Positions 33,018 to 39,866 of a stretch of DNA of 39,866 bases are shown in pieces. How positions within the stretch are numbered: position 1 is the stretch's first letter; every line of letters begins with the position of its first letter. The notes under the pieces are model-generated. The model was not told where the DNA came from, searched no databases, and worked only from the letters and a program-made list of their open reading frames with translations. Position numbers and translations under genes: made by a program. Source of the DNA: CAYMAX01 sp964388595 (lineage in GTDB: Bacteria > Bacteroidota > Bacteroidia > Bacteroidales > UBA932); NCBI GenBank assembly GCA_964388595.1, contig CAYMAX010000007.1, positions 1-39,866 on the forward strand, read 5' to 3'.

Positions 33018-33728
33018 ATGGATAAAATGGATAACGCAGCCCTATTGCGCTCATACGCAGAGAAATACAACGACACCAAATACTTTGCCCTCGACCCTGT
33101 CATCTTTCCCACCAAATTTTACAGAGATTTTCTGGAGCACAAGGCTACACTTCAAGATGTAGAGATAGCAGGACTTCTGGCAGCACATCTCGCATGGGGA
33201 AGAAGAGATATGATAGTAAGAGATTGCAACAGAGCATTTGAAGAGATGCAATGGCAGCCCTATAATTATGTGATCAAGGGACATTACAGAGATGATGACT
33301 CTTCACTTCACCGCACCATAAAATGGAGCGAATTCGCCCAGATATGTACCCAACTATCTCATTTCTATCTTCATCATCCCTCTTTAGAACTCCTTACCCC
33401 CGACGAGATGAGGACTACTATCTTTTCACAAAAATCTGATGCCAATGCCGCAAACAAGAAAATACATCTCTTCAGAAGATGGATGGTCAGAAATGACGGC
33501 ATAGTGGACCTCGGCATATGGCAAAATACAGACCCTGCCGACCTGATAATTCCCCTCGACGTCCATGTTCACAGAACTGCACTCTCTCTCGGAATAACCA
33601 AAAGAAAAAGCACCGATTATTCAACTGCCATAGAGATAACCGAATACCTCCGAAAAGTATTTCCGGATGACCCCACTCTTGGAGATTTTGCACTTTTTGC
33701 TGTTGCTGCAAACAGAAATAATGATTAA
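33018..33728 (+). CDS. TIGR02757 (DUF2400) family protein
   Basis: A 236-residue cytosolic protein of the TIGR02757/DUF2400 family, whose function is not known. Typical segments are DPVIFPTKF, EIAGLLAAHLAWGRRDMI (family consensus has GNR or GRR after the helix), NKKIHLFRRWMVRNDGIVDLGIW and IIPLDVHVHRTALSLGI; the second half is reminiscent of helix-hairpin-helix DNA glycosylase folds (a lysine-free LD-H pattern), which is only a weak hint. It is a single gene with its own promoter, 111 bases before the zeta-toxin-like gene, and faces away from the RRM gene. Confidence 0.85.
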   Translation: MDKMDNAALLRSYAEKYNDTKYFALDPVIFPTKFYRDFLEHKATLQDVEIAGLLAAHLAWGRRDMIVRDCNRAFEEMQWQPYNYVIKGHYRDDDSSLHRTIKWSEFAQICTQLSHFYLHHPSLELLTPDEMRTTIFSQKSDANAANKKIHLFRRWMVRNDGIVDLGIWQNTDPADLIIPLDVHVHRTALSLGITKRKSTDYSTAIEITEYLRKVFPDDPTLGDFALFAVAANRNND

Positions 33729-33810
33729 TTTTGACTTTCACGATGAATAAATTGTTAATAACTTTTAGCAGCAAGATGTCACAAAGTAAGACCATTGTTC
33801 CAAAATTGAG

Positions 33811-33818
33811 TATATTTG
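33811..33818 (+). promoter_or_regulatory. -7 element for the zeta-toxin/tldD gene run
   Basis: TATATTTG matches TAnnTTTG, 21 bases before the ATG at 33840. The -33 box is unclear. The 33729-33839 gap contains nothing else recognisable. Confidence 0.55.
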
Positions 33819-33839
33819 TAACCGCTTGTGTTTTGAAAT

Positions 33840-34430
33840 ATGCCTAAGCTATTCATTATTGCAGGTTGTAATGGAGCAGGAAAGACTACTGCCTCCTATA
33901 CCATTCTCCCTGAGATGTTGAATTGCAATGACTTTGTCAATGCGGATGAGATAGCCAGAGGTCTTTCGCCGTTTACACCTGAGAAGGTGTCTATTCAGGC
34001 TGGGAAGATTATGATAGAGCGCGTCAATGGGCTTTTGTTGGCTGGCAAGGATTTTGCTATAGAGACTACGTTGGCCACCAGGACCCATCTCAACCTCATC
34101 CATAAAGCTCAAAGTCAGGGATACATCGTTACTCTGCTCTTTTTCTGGTTGAATATGCCTTCCTTAGCAGTGGAACGAGTGAAGTTGAGAGTAGCTTCGG
34201 GCGGTCACGATGTGAGCGAAGATAAGATACGCAGGAGGTATGATATGGGCATCAAACATTTATTCAGCTTCTACATACCTGCAAGCGATTACTGGATAAT
34301 CATCGATAATTCCAACCTCCCTATCGAGATTATCTGTGAAGGAGGAAAAGATATAACTACTAAAATCCATAATAAAACCTTATTCAACCAACTAGTCAAT
34401 TATGAGCGAACTCGAATCACGGGAACTTAG
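33840..34430 (+). CDS. Zeta-toxin-like P-loop kinase
   Basis: A 196-residue P-loop protein of the zeta toxin/PezT superfamily, members of which phosphorylate UDP-N-acetylglucosamine sugars and block cell-wall synthesis. Walker A is GCNGAGKTT (residues 9-17). NADEIARG carries D36 in the position of the catalytic aspartate, AIETTLATRTH (E75) corresponds to the sugar-binding segment, and VERVKLRVASGGHDVSEDKI supplies the lid arginines. Chromosomal members in Bacteroidetes are not all shown to be toxic, so a metabolic kinase role is possible. The last 29 bases overlap a 51-codon gene that looks like an antitoxin partner. tldD and tldE follow without a gap. Confidence 0.8.
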   Translation: MPKLFIIAGCNGAGKTTASYTILPEMLNCNDFVNADEIARGLSPFTPEKVSIQAGKIMIERVNGLLLAGKDFAIETTLATRTHLNLIHKAQSQGYIVTLLFFWLNMPSLAVERVKLRVASGGHDVSEDKIRRRYDMGIKHLFSFYIPASDYWIIIDNSNLPIEIICEGGKDITTKIHNKTLFNQLVNYERTRITGT

Positions 34431-34557
34431 AGACAACATCCTCAACGGACTGAATCTTACATTTCAGAAGTTGGTCAAAGAGAAGAAAAAGACCAACTCC
34501 GAACTTGTTTTCGCCAAAAAGGGAAAAGTTGTGAAAGTAAAAGCTACTGAAATCTGA
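34402..34557 (+). CDS. Small antitoxin-like protein paired with the zeta-toxin-like kinase
   Basis: A 51-residue charged protein in a different frame from its neighbours. It opens MSELESRELRDNILNGL, has a helical, lysine-rich middle (FQKLVKEKKKTNSELV) and a beta-like end (FAKKGKVVKVKATEI). It has no recognisable DNA-binding domain. Its start lies inside the last 29 bases of the zeta-like gene and its stop is one base before the likely TTG start of tldD, so it is real by position as well as composition. Small proteins of this kind beside zeta-like kinases are plausible antitoxins. The toxin-first order is the reverse of epsilon-zeta and pezAT. Function is inferred only. Confidence 0.65.
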   Translation: MSELESRELRDNILNGLNLTFQKLVKEKKKTNSELVFAKKGKVVKVKATEI

Positions 34558-34558
34558 T

Positions 34559-36007
34559 TTGTTACTCTGCTACCAACAACCGGATTTGAAAGAGAATTAT
34601 TATAAACTATTCGGCATCGATGATTCTGATGTCAGACTACTGATGAAAACCGCCCTCTCGAAAGGGGGCGATTTCGTTGATATCTTCTTCGAACATAACA
34701 TCAGCGACGAACTGTCTCTCAGAGATGGAGAAGTCAATGCTGTCTCATCCAACATCGATTATGGCGTCGGTATCAGAGTCGTTTCGGGAGATAAGACAGG
34801 CTATTCTTTCTCAGAGACCACTACTCTGAAGGATATGACCCTGGCAGCTACTACTGCTGCAGAGATTGCATCCATGTCACATCCTCCACTCAGTTATTCT
34901 GCCTCGCCCACTATGGTAGAGAAAGGCAATTATTATCCCATTATCTCGCAATGGAAGGAGCATTCCATCACTGAACGCAAAGAATATCTCTCTAAGCTGA
35001 ACGTGCTCGTCTTCCAAGCAGACAAAAGAGTGCACAAAGTGATAGCCAAACTCTCGTATTCCAATTCCAAAGTACTTTATTTCAACTCATTGGGAGGCAT
35101 CTTCTGCGATGACCGCCCCATGTCTTCGCTCAATGTACTTTGCATTATGAAAGATGGTGACAGGATAGAAAACTTTACCGCTTCACGTAGTTTTCGTTGT
35201 GGATTTGAATTCCTCTCCGACCATCTTATGGAAATACTTGCAGACGAGGTCGTCAAAGGGTGTTCAAGACTTTTTGGTGCTTCACAGCCTCCATGCGGGG
35301 AGATGCCGGTGGTAATGGGTGCAGGAGGTTCAGGTATCCTTCTTCACGAAGCTATCGGACACGCATTCGAGGCAGATTTCAATAGAAAGAAAGTATCTAT
35401 ATTTTCAGAGCGTATGGGACAGAAAATATGCGATGAGAATATCTCTGTAGTAGATGACGGCACTCTTTTGGCCAATAGAGGCTCCATTAACATAGATGAT
35501 GAGGGGGTTCCTTCGCAAAAAACATATATGGTCCGTAACGGGATTCTAAATTCATTTCTTCACGATAGAATAAGTGCCAAGTTTTATAACACGGCTCCTA
35601 CCGGCAATGGCAGAAGAGAATCATTTAGGTATATGCCTTTACCGCGTATGCGTGCTACTTATATGGAAAATGGCAATTGCAAGGAAGAAGAGCTGATTCA
35701 TGCAGTCAAAAAGGGTATCTTCGTCGATTGCTTTTCCAACGGAGAGGTGCAAATCGGAGCTGGAGATTTCACTTTCTTTGTCAAGTCTGGATATCTTATC
35801 GAAGATGGCAAGCTTACAAGGCCCATCAAAGATGCCAATATCATCGGCAACGGACCTCAAGCCCTTTCTGACATTCAAGCAGTCGCAGACAATCTTAAAA
35901 TAGACAACGGCACCTGGACCTGTGGCAAAGGACAACTTTGCCCCGTTTCCTGCGGCATGCCATCAGTATTGATAAAATCATTAACTGTGGGAGGCATCAA
36001 TCAATGA
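34559..36007 (+). CDS. tldD: Metalloprotease TldD, non-ATG start
   Basis: TldD with TldE (PmbA) forms a Zn-dependent protease that degrades unfolded peptides; in E. coli the pair matures microcin B17 and is involved in breakdown of the CcdA antitoxin. The 482-residue form here has the zinc-binding HEAIGH (263-268) in GGSGILLHEAIGHAFEADF, YGVGIRVVSGDKTGYSF, PTGNGRRESFRYMPLPRMR and the C-terminal GKGQLCPVSCGMPS. The family N-terminus (LFGIDDSDVRLLMKTALSKG) requires a start upstream of the first in-frame ATG (34643). A TTG at 34559 or 34586 is therefore likely, coupled to the preceding small gene. Its stop overlaps the pmbA ATG by 3 bases. Confidence 0.92.
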   Translation: MLLCYQQPDLKENYYKLFGIDDSDVRLLMKTALSKGGDFVDIFFEHNISDELSLRDGEVNAVSSNIDYGVGIRVVSGDKTGYSFSETTTLKDMTLAATTAAEIASMSHPPLSYSASPTMVEKGNYYPIISQWKEHSITERKEYLSKLNVLVFQADKRVHKVIAKLSYSNSKVLYFNSLGGIFCDDRPMSSLNVLCIMKDGDRIENFTASRSFRCGFEFLSDHLMEILADEVVKGCSRLFGASQPPCGEMPVVMGAGGSGILLHEAIGHAFEADFNRKKVSIFSERMGQKICDENISVVDDGTLLANRGSINIDDEGVPSQKTYMVRNGILNSFLHDRISAKFYNTAPTGNGRRESFRYMPLPRMRATYMENGNCKEEELIHAVKKGIFVDCFSNGEVQIGAGDFTFFVKSGYLIEDGKLTRPIKDANIIGNGPQALSDIQAVADNLKIDNGTWTCGKGQLCPVSCGMPSVLIKSLTVGGINQ

Positions 36008-37311
36008 ACAAAGACATTGCCCAAAAGGCTCTCGAAATAGCCATAAAAAGCGGTGCGGATGAAGCAAGAGTCGCTATAGGAGAAGGCTCCAGTTCCTATA
36101 TCTCTCTACTCGACGGGGCCATCGACAATCTTAAAAGTTCATCTACCTCTGTTTTGGCTTTAAGTATCTACACACAAGGCAGGTACGGCGTTTTCTCAAC
36201 CAATAAAATGGATATGGATGAGTTACAATCCTTTATCCAAAAAGCGGTTGAATCTACTCAACTTCTTGCACCCGATCTGTGCCGGACACTTCCCCCGAGA
36301 GAGCTCTACTACGATGGTAAAGGTCCAAGCCTATGCCAGGCAGACCCATCATTTGACAACATCTCCATCGAAAGAAAAAAACAATTTATTCTCGACATCT
36401 GTTCTGAAATAGATAGAAGTGATTCCCGTCTTATTTCTGTCACCAATGAATATGAGGATGATATCGAGTCTGAATATATGATAGACTCTCATGGTCTGGA
36501 AGTTCAAGACCATCAGACATTCTTTACTGTCAGTACCGAGACTACTGTCAATGGTATTAAGGGAAGCAAACCTCAAAATTGGTGGTACGATGCATCCCTA
36601 ATGTTTGACTCTTTGCCCAAAGGATGTGCAGCCAAAGCTCTGCAACGCACTTTGGCTATGATTAACTATCGCAAGATTAAATCGGGGAAATATGCAGTTG
36701 TACTTGACAATAATGTCTCTTCCAAGGTGATAGCCCCTATTTTCTCGGCACTCAACGGGGCCTCTCTTCAGCAAAATAACTCATTTTTACTCGATTCTCT
36801 CGGTAAACAACTTTTCCCTGAGAGGATTACCATCTCAGACAACCCCTACATCATCGGTTCGATGGGCTCAAGATATTATGACAGTGAAGGGATCGCCACC
36901 AGACAGGGGACCATTATCGACAAAGGGGTAATTTCGACTTATTATCTGAATTCTTACTTTGCCAATAAATTGGGAATGTCCCCTACTATAGATTCTCCTT
37001 CAGCACCCTATTTCCCCTCCCATGACGCCATCTCTCGAGATGAGATGATATCTCAAATAGACAGAGGAATATTAATTACCGGCTTCAACGGAGGCAATTG
37101 TAATGGTGCTACAGGTGATTTTTCCTACGGAGCAGAGGGGTTTTTATTTGAAAAAGGAGTTCTTCTTTACCCGGTAAAAGAGATAAATATTACAGGCAAC
37201 ATCCTCTCTTTATGGCACAATATCCTTTTCGTTGGCAATGACCCGAGAGATTGTGTGAAGTGGCAGATACCATCGTTGGCTTTTGACTCTGTAGATATAG
37301 CAGGTATGTGA
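36004..37311 (+). CDS. pmbA: TldE/PmbA, partner of TldD
   Basis: A 435-residue homologue of TldD without the HExxxH motif, the non-catalytic half of the TldD/TldE heterodimer that shapes the peptide channel. Typical segments are KSGADEARVAIGEGSSSYI, STSVLALSIYTQGRYGVFSTN, GVISTYYLNSYFANKLGM and the C-terminal GNCNGATGDFSYGAEGFLFEKG. The ATG at 36004 overlaps the tldD stop (ATGA), which gives balanced synthesis of the two halves. Upstream in-frame starts lie inside tldD and are not used. nhaC follows 13 bases downstream. Confidence 0.93.
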   Translation: MNKDIAQKALEIAIKSGADEARVAIGEGSSSYISLLDGAIDNLKSSSTSVLALSIYTQGRYGVFSTNKMDMDELQSFIQKAVESTQLLAPDLCRTLPPRELYYDGKGPSLCQADPSFDNISIERKKQFILDICSEIDRSDSRLISVTNEYEDDIESEYMIDSHGLEVQDHQTFFTVSTETTVNGIKGSKPQNWWYDASLMFDSLPKGCAAKALQRTLAMINYRKIKSGKYAVVLDNNVSSKVIAPIFSALNGASLQQNNSFLLDSLGKQLFPERITISDNPYIIGSMGSRYYDSEGIATRQGTIIDKGVISTYYLNSYFANKLGMSPTIDSPSAPYFPSHDAISRDEMISQIDRGILITGFNGGNCNGATGDFSYGAEGFLFEKGVLLYPVKEINITGNILSLWHNILFVGNDPRDCVKWQIPSLAFDSVDIAGM

Positions 37312-37324
37312 TAAATATTTACAG

Positions 37325-38767
37325 ATGAAAAAACCTTCCATCATAGTCTCCCTGATACCTATCATTCTTTTGGTCGGAATGATTATCGTTGGTGTAAGAC
37401 TCTTCGGCGAGAACATCACCGGCGGTATCTCACAGATAGCATTGATACTCTCAGCCATAGTGGCCATTTTCATCTCGATGGTTTTTTATAAGATACCATG
37501 GAAACAACTTGAGAATGGAATGACCGACCAACTCTCCAAGACCGGCTCTGCTATTTTCATTTTACTGATGATAGGAGCCATTACTGCTACCTGGATGCTT
37601 TCAGGGGTGGTTCCCACTATAGTGTATTATGGTCTGAGGATCATTAATCCATCTATTTTCATAGTCGTATCCTTTTTGCTGACATCCTTGGTCTCAGTAC
37701 TATGCGGAAGTTCATGGACTACAGTCGGTACCATCGGAGTGGCACTGATGAGTGCCGGAAATATCATCGGCATAAGTCCCGGATGGTTAGCAGGAGCCAT
37801 CATCTCGGGAGCATATTTCGGAGACAAACGCTCTCCCCTGTCAGATTCGTGCAACCTCTCTGCAGCGGTAGCAGAAGTGGACCTCTACAAACATATTCAC
37901 TACCTGCTGTACACCAATATCCCTTCATTCATCATAGCATTGATAGTCTTTACGGTAGTTGGTTTCACCAATCATCCCGATGCCGCGATAGATATGCAAT
38001 CTCAGCTTACAGCTCTGTCCGGTGCATACAATATCTCTCCATGGCTTCTGTTGATTCCCTGCTTCACCATCTTAATGATATACAAAAAGATTCCTCCGTA
38101 CATCACTCTTTTTGCTTCAGCCTTCGTAGCGGGTATTGTAGCTTTCTTCGTGCAGCCACAAATCATTTCACAGATATGTGGCGACCTTACCGGTGGATTT
38201 AACAGGTTCTTTTATTCAGTGTTCAAGATGATGTCCTCGCCTGTCACCATAGATACAGGCAACGCCATGCTCAACTCACTCTCCTCCACTCGGGGAATGA
38301 GTGGGATGATGAATACCATTTGGCTGATACTGTGCGTTATATCTTTTGGCGGAGTACTGAGCGGCTCGGGGATGATAGAGGTTATAACATCAAGAATGAT
38401 TAAGCATATCAGTTCCACTGTAGGTCTGGTATCTTCCACCATATTTACCTGCATTTTCTGCAATATCACCCTCTCCGACCAATATATTTCCATCCTTCTC
38501 CCAGGCAAAATGTTTGCTGAGACATACCGCAAGAAAGGGTATGCTCCGGAACTTCTCAGCCGTTCCATAGAAGATTCAGCCACTGTGACTTCGGTGCTGA
38601 TACCCTGGAATACTTGCGGGGTGGTGCAATCCACCGTCCTGGGTGTCGCGACATTGACCTATTTGCCATATTGCATTTTCAACCTCGCTTCACCGGTGAT
38701 ATCTATCATTGTAGCTGCCATAGGCTTTAAAATCAGAAGAATCAATCAAAATATTTCAAATAAATAG
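37325..38767 (+). CDS. nhaC: NhaC-type Na+/H+ antiporter
   Basis: A 480-residue inner-membrane transporter with about ten or eleven hydrophobic helices. NhaC-family segments include VVSFLLTSLVSVLCGSSWTT, SPGWLAGAIISGAYFGDKRS (conserved D in GDKxSPLSD), SDSCNLSAAVAEVDLYKHI and the C-terminal SRSIEDSATVTSVLIPWNTC. The family exchanges Na+ (or in some members malate/lactate) for H+. In this window it complements the sodium-pumping decarboxylase and the Na+-type ATPase, though it lies in a different gene run. It starts 13 bases after pmbA and ends 2 bases before the FKBP gene. Confidence 0.88.
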   Translation: MKKPSIIVSLIPIILLVGMIIVGVRLFGENITGGISQIALILSAIVAIFISMVFYKIPWKQLENGMTDQLSKTGSAIFILLMIGAITATWMLSGVVPTIVYYGLRIINPSIFIVVSFLLTSLVSVLCGSSWTTVGTIGVALMSAGNIIGISPGWLAGAIISGAYFGDKRSPLSDSCNLSAAVAEVDLYKHIHYLLYTNIPSFIIALIVFTVVGFTNHPDAAIDMQSQLTALSGAYNISPWLLLIPCFTILMIYKKIPPYITLFASAFVAGIVAFFVQPQIISQICGDLTGGFNRFFYSVFKMMSSPVTIDTGNAMLNSLSSTRGMSGMMNTIWLILCVISFGGVLSGSGMIEVITSRMIKHISSTVGLVSSTIFTCIFCNITLSDQYISILLPGKMFAETYRKKGYAPELLSRSIEDSATVTSVLIPWNTCGVVQSTVLGVATLTYLPYCIFNLASPVISIIVAAIGFKIRRINQNISNK

Positions 38768-38769
38768 AT

Positions 38770-39303
38770 ATGAAAATCGACAACAACAAAGTAGTAGAAC
38801 TCATCTATACCCTATTGGTAGATGGCAAAGAGGCAGACAAGACAACACCTGAAAAACCCCTTGACTTTATTTTCGGTACAGGGTCTCTCTTACCCAAATT
38901 TGAAGAACAGATATCAGGTCTTCAGGCAGACGATAAGTTTGATTTTGTCCTGTCAGCCAAAGACGGATATGGTGAATACAGCCTCGAATCTATCATCGAA
39001 CTTCCCAAAAACATTTTCGAAGTGGATGGAACCATAAGAGAAGATTTGTTGGTGGTAGGCAATACCATCCCTATGATGAACAATATGGGTGGTGTCATCC
39101 CCGGCAAAGTAAAAGAGGTAAAGCCTGATACTGTAATAATGGATTTCAACCATCAGATGGCTGGTAAAGAACTCTGTTTCTCAGGGAAGATTCTCTCTGT
39201 CAGAGAGGCTTCTGAGAAGGAACTTACAGAAGGACTCCACGGAGAAAAGAAAGCCCATTCTTGCGGTGAAGGGGGATGTTCCTCCTGCAGCGGCTGCCAC
39301 TAA
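38770..39303 (+). CDS. SlyD-like FKBP peptidyl-prolyl isomerase with metal-binding tail
   Basis: A 177-residue cytosolic prolyl isomerase and chaperone. The split FKBP domain (ELIYTLLVDGKEADK, PLDFIFGTGSLLPKFEEQI, GLQADDKFDFVLSAKDGYGE) encloses an insert-in-flap domain (about 75-125) that gives SlyD its chaperone activity. The last 21 residues hold four cysteines (C165, C170, C173, C176) and three histidines (H157, H163, H177), the metal-binding tail that in E. coli SlyD delivers nickel. It starts 2 bases after the nhaC stop and is the last gene of the plus-strand run; it converges with a FAD-dependent dehydrogenase 17 bases away, with no clear terminator. Confidence 0.9.
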   Translation: MKIDNNKVVELIYTLLVDGKEADKTTPEKPLDFIFGTGSLLPKFEEQISGLQADDKFDFVLSAKDGYGEYSLESIIELPKNIFEVDGTIREDLLVVGNTIPMMNNMGGVIPGKVKEVKPDTVIMDFNHQMAGKELCFSGKILSVREASEKELTEGLHGEKKAHSCGEGGCSSCSGCH

Positions 39304-39320
39304 TTCAATATTTCCACTCT

Positions 39321-39866
39321 TCAGATGGCATTGGCTACTGCAATGCCATCAAGGGCGGATGAGACAATTCCTCCCGAATAACCTGCTCCTTCCCCACATG
39401 GGAAGAGGCCTTTGAGTGTTATGTGTTCCAGCGTCACAGGATCACGCGGGATGCGTACAGGGGAAGATGTTCTTGATTCCACACCAAGCAGCAATGCCTG
39501 CTCAGTATAAAACCCGCGCATCTTCTTGTCAAACATCGGTATTGCCTTTTTCAATCTCTCAGCCACAAACGGAGGCAGTATTTCGTGCAGTGAGCATGAA
39601 AATACCCCCGGTGCATAAGATGATGAGGGTAGAGATTCTCCTGTCACAGATTTAACGGATGAAGACCTTATAAAATCAGTCATCCTCTGGGCAGGAGCAC
39701 GCAAAGATTTTGTCATCAGATAAGCTTTCCTTTCTATTTCCTGCTGGAATTCGAGAAGAAAGAGCGGATTGGCATTATTGGGACTCGGCACATCTTGAGG
39801 TTCTATGGAGACGACAAGTCCTGCATTGGCCCAACAAGAATTTCTCATAGAGTTGGACATCCCGTT
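39321..39866 (-). CDS. FAD-dependent dehydrogenase (COG2509-like), N-terminus outside the window
   Basis: The C-terminal 181 or so residues of a larger flavoprotein. The frame stays open to the right edge (it continues upstream as NG before MSNSMRNS), so the real start lies outside. The visible part has NGMSNSMRNSCWANAGLVVS and ends with GLFPCGEGAGYSGGIVSSAL, the second FAD-contacting segment of COG2509-type dehydrogenases. An SLHEILPPFVAERLKKAIP segment lies between. Such proteins have about 500 residues and usually oxidise an unknown substrate with FAD. The gene converges on the SlyD-like gene. Confidence 0.8.
   Translation of the reverse strand, partial: NGMSNSMRNSCWANAGLVVSIEPQDVPSPNNANPLFLLEFQQEIERKAYLMTKSLRAPAQRMTDFIRSSSVKSVTGESLPSSSYAPGVFSCSLHEILPPFVAERLKKAIPMFDKKMRGFYTEQALLLGVESRTSSPVRIPRDPVTLEHITLKGLFPCGEGAGYSGGIVSSALDGIAVANAI

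Noticed and set aside
1..39866. CRISPR array, tRNA/rRNA genes, insertion sequences, prophage or integrase genes
   Set aside because: No regularly spaced repeats, cloverleaf-like segments, transposase or integrase motifs were seen, and every gap between genes is short.

Overview
The window is a gene-dense, about 40 kb piece of a Bacteroidota (most likely Bacteroidales) chromosome. The evidence is the gene repertoire (a YidC with the Bacteroidetes-type N-terminus, DUF4301, a bacterial deoxyhypusine-synthase-like protein, the succinate-to-propionate Na+ decarboxylase set) and, independently, the promoters: at least twelve starts are preceded by the Bacteroidetes sigma-factor -7 element TAnnTTTG instead of a sigma-70 -10 box. 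The genus cannot be named from the sequence. No tRNA, rRNA, CRISPR, IS element or phage gene was seen, and no gap between genes exceeds 300 bases.

Layout. Positions 1-3566 (minus) hold a lysine-rich DUF349 protein followed by yidC, which is cut by the left edge. trmD (plus, 3659) diverges from it and converges, with a 20-bp overlap, on a minus-strand pair: a Tat-exported DUF362 protein and a membrane polyferredoxin (6861-4326). Positions 9408-6970 (minus) are an ABC transporter/GntR operon with a recognisable promoter and operator, a small secreted carboxypeptidase-regulatory-like protein and a terminator. ffh-folD (minus) diverges from a deoxyhypusine-synthase-like gene (plus). Next comes a tightly overlapping minus-strand operon of two ATP-grasp ligases, a GNAT acetyltransferase and DUF4301 (16695-12846), then recF-DUF721-pdxB (19232-16781).

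From 19362 to 32566 everything is on the plus strand with almost no spacing: a TPR membrane protein, YebC, methylmalonyl-CoA epimerase, the Na+-pumping methylmalonyl-CoA decarboxylase (alpha, lamin-tail/gamma fusion, biotin carrier, beta) and a V-type ATPase in the order E-DUF2764-A-B-D-I-K, ending at a bidirectional terminator. The K subunit carries the residues that bind Na+ in the Enterococcus enzyme, so decarboxylase and ATPase probably share a sodium circuit; an NhaC-type antiporter lies further right.

The right end has an RRM protein (minus), a TIGR02757 protein, and a run of overlapping plus-strand genes: a zeta-toxin-like kinase, a 51-residue antitoxin-like protein, tldD, pmbA/tldE, nhaC and a SlyD-like FKBP. 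The coupling of a toxin-antitoxin-like pair to TldD/TldE, the protease implicated in CcdA antitoxin breakdown in E. coli, is the most provocative arrangement here. A FAD-dependent dehydrogenase is cut by the right edge.
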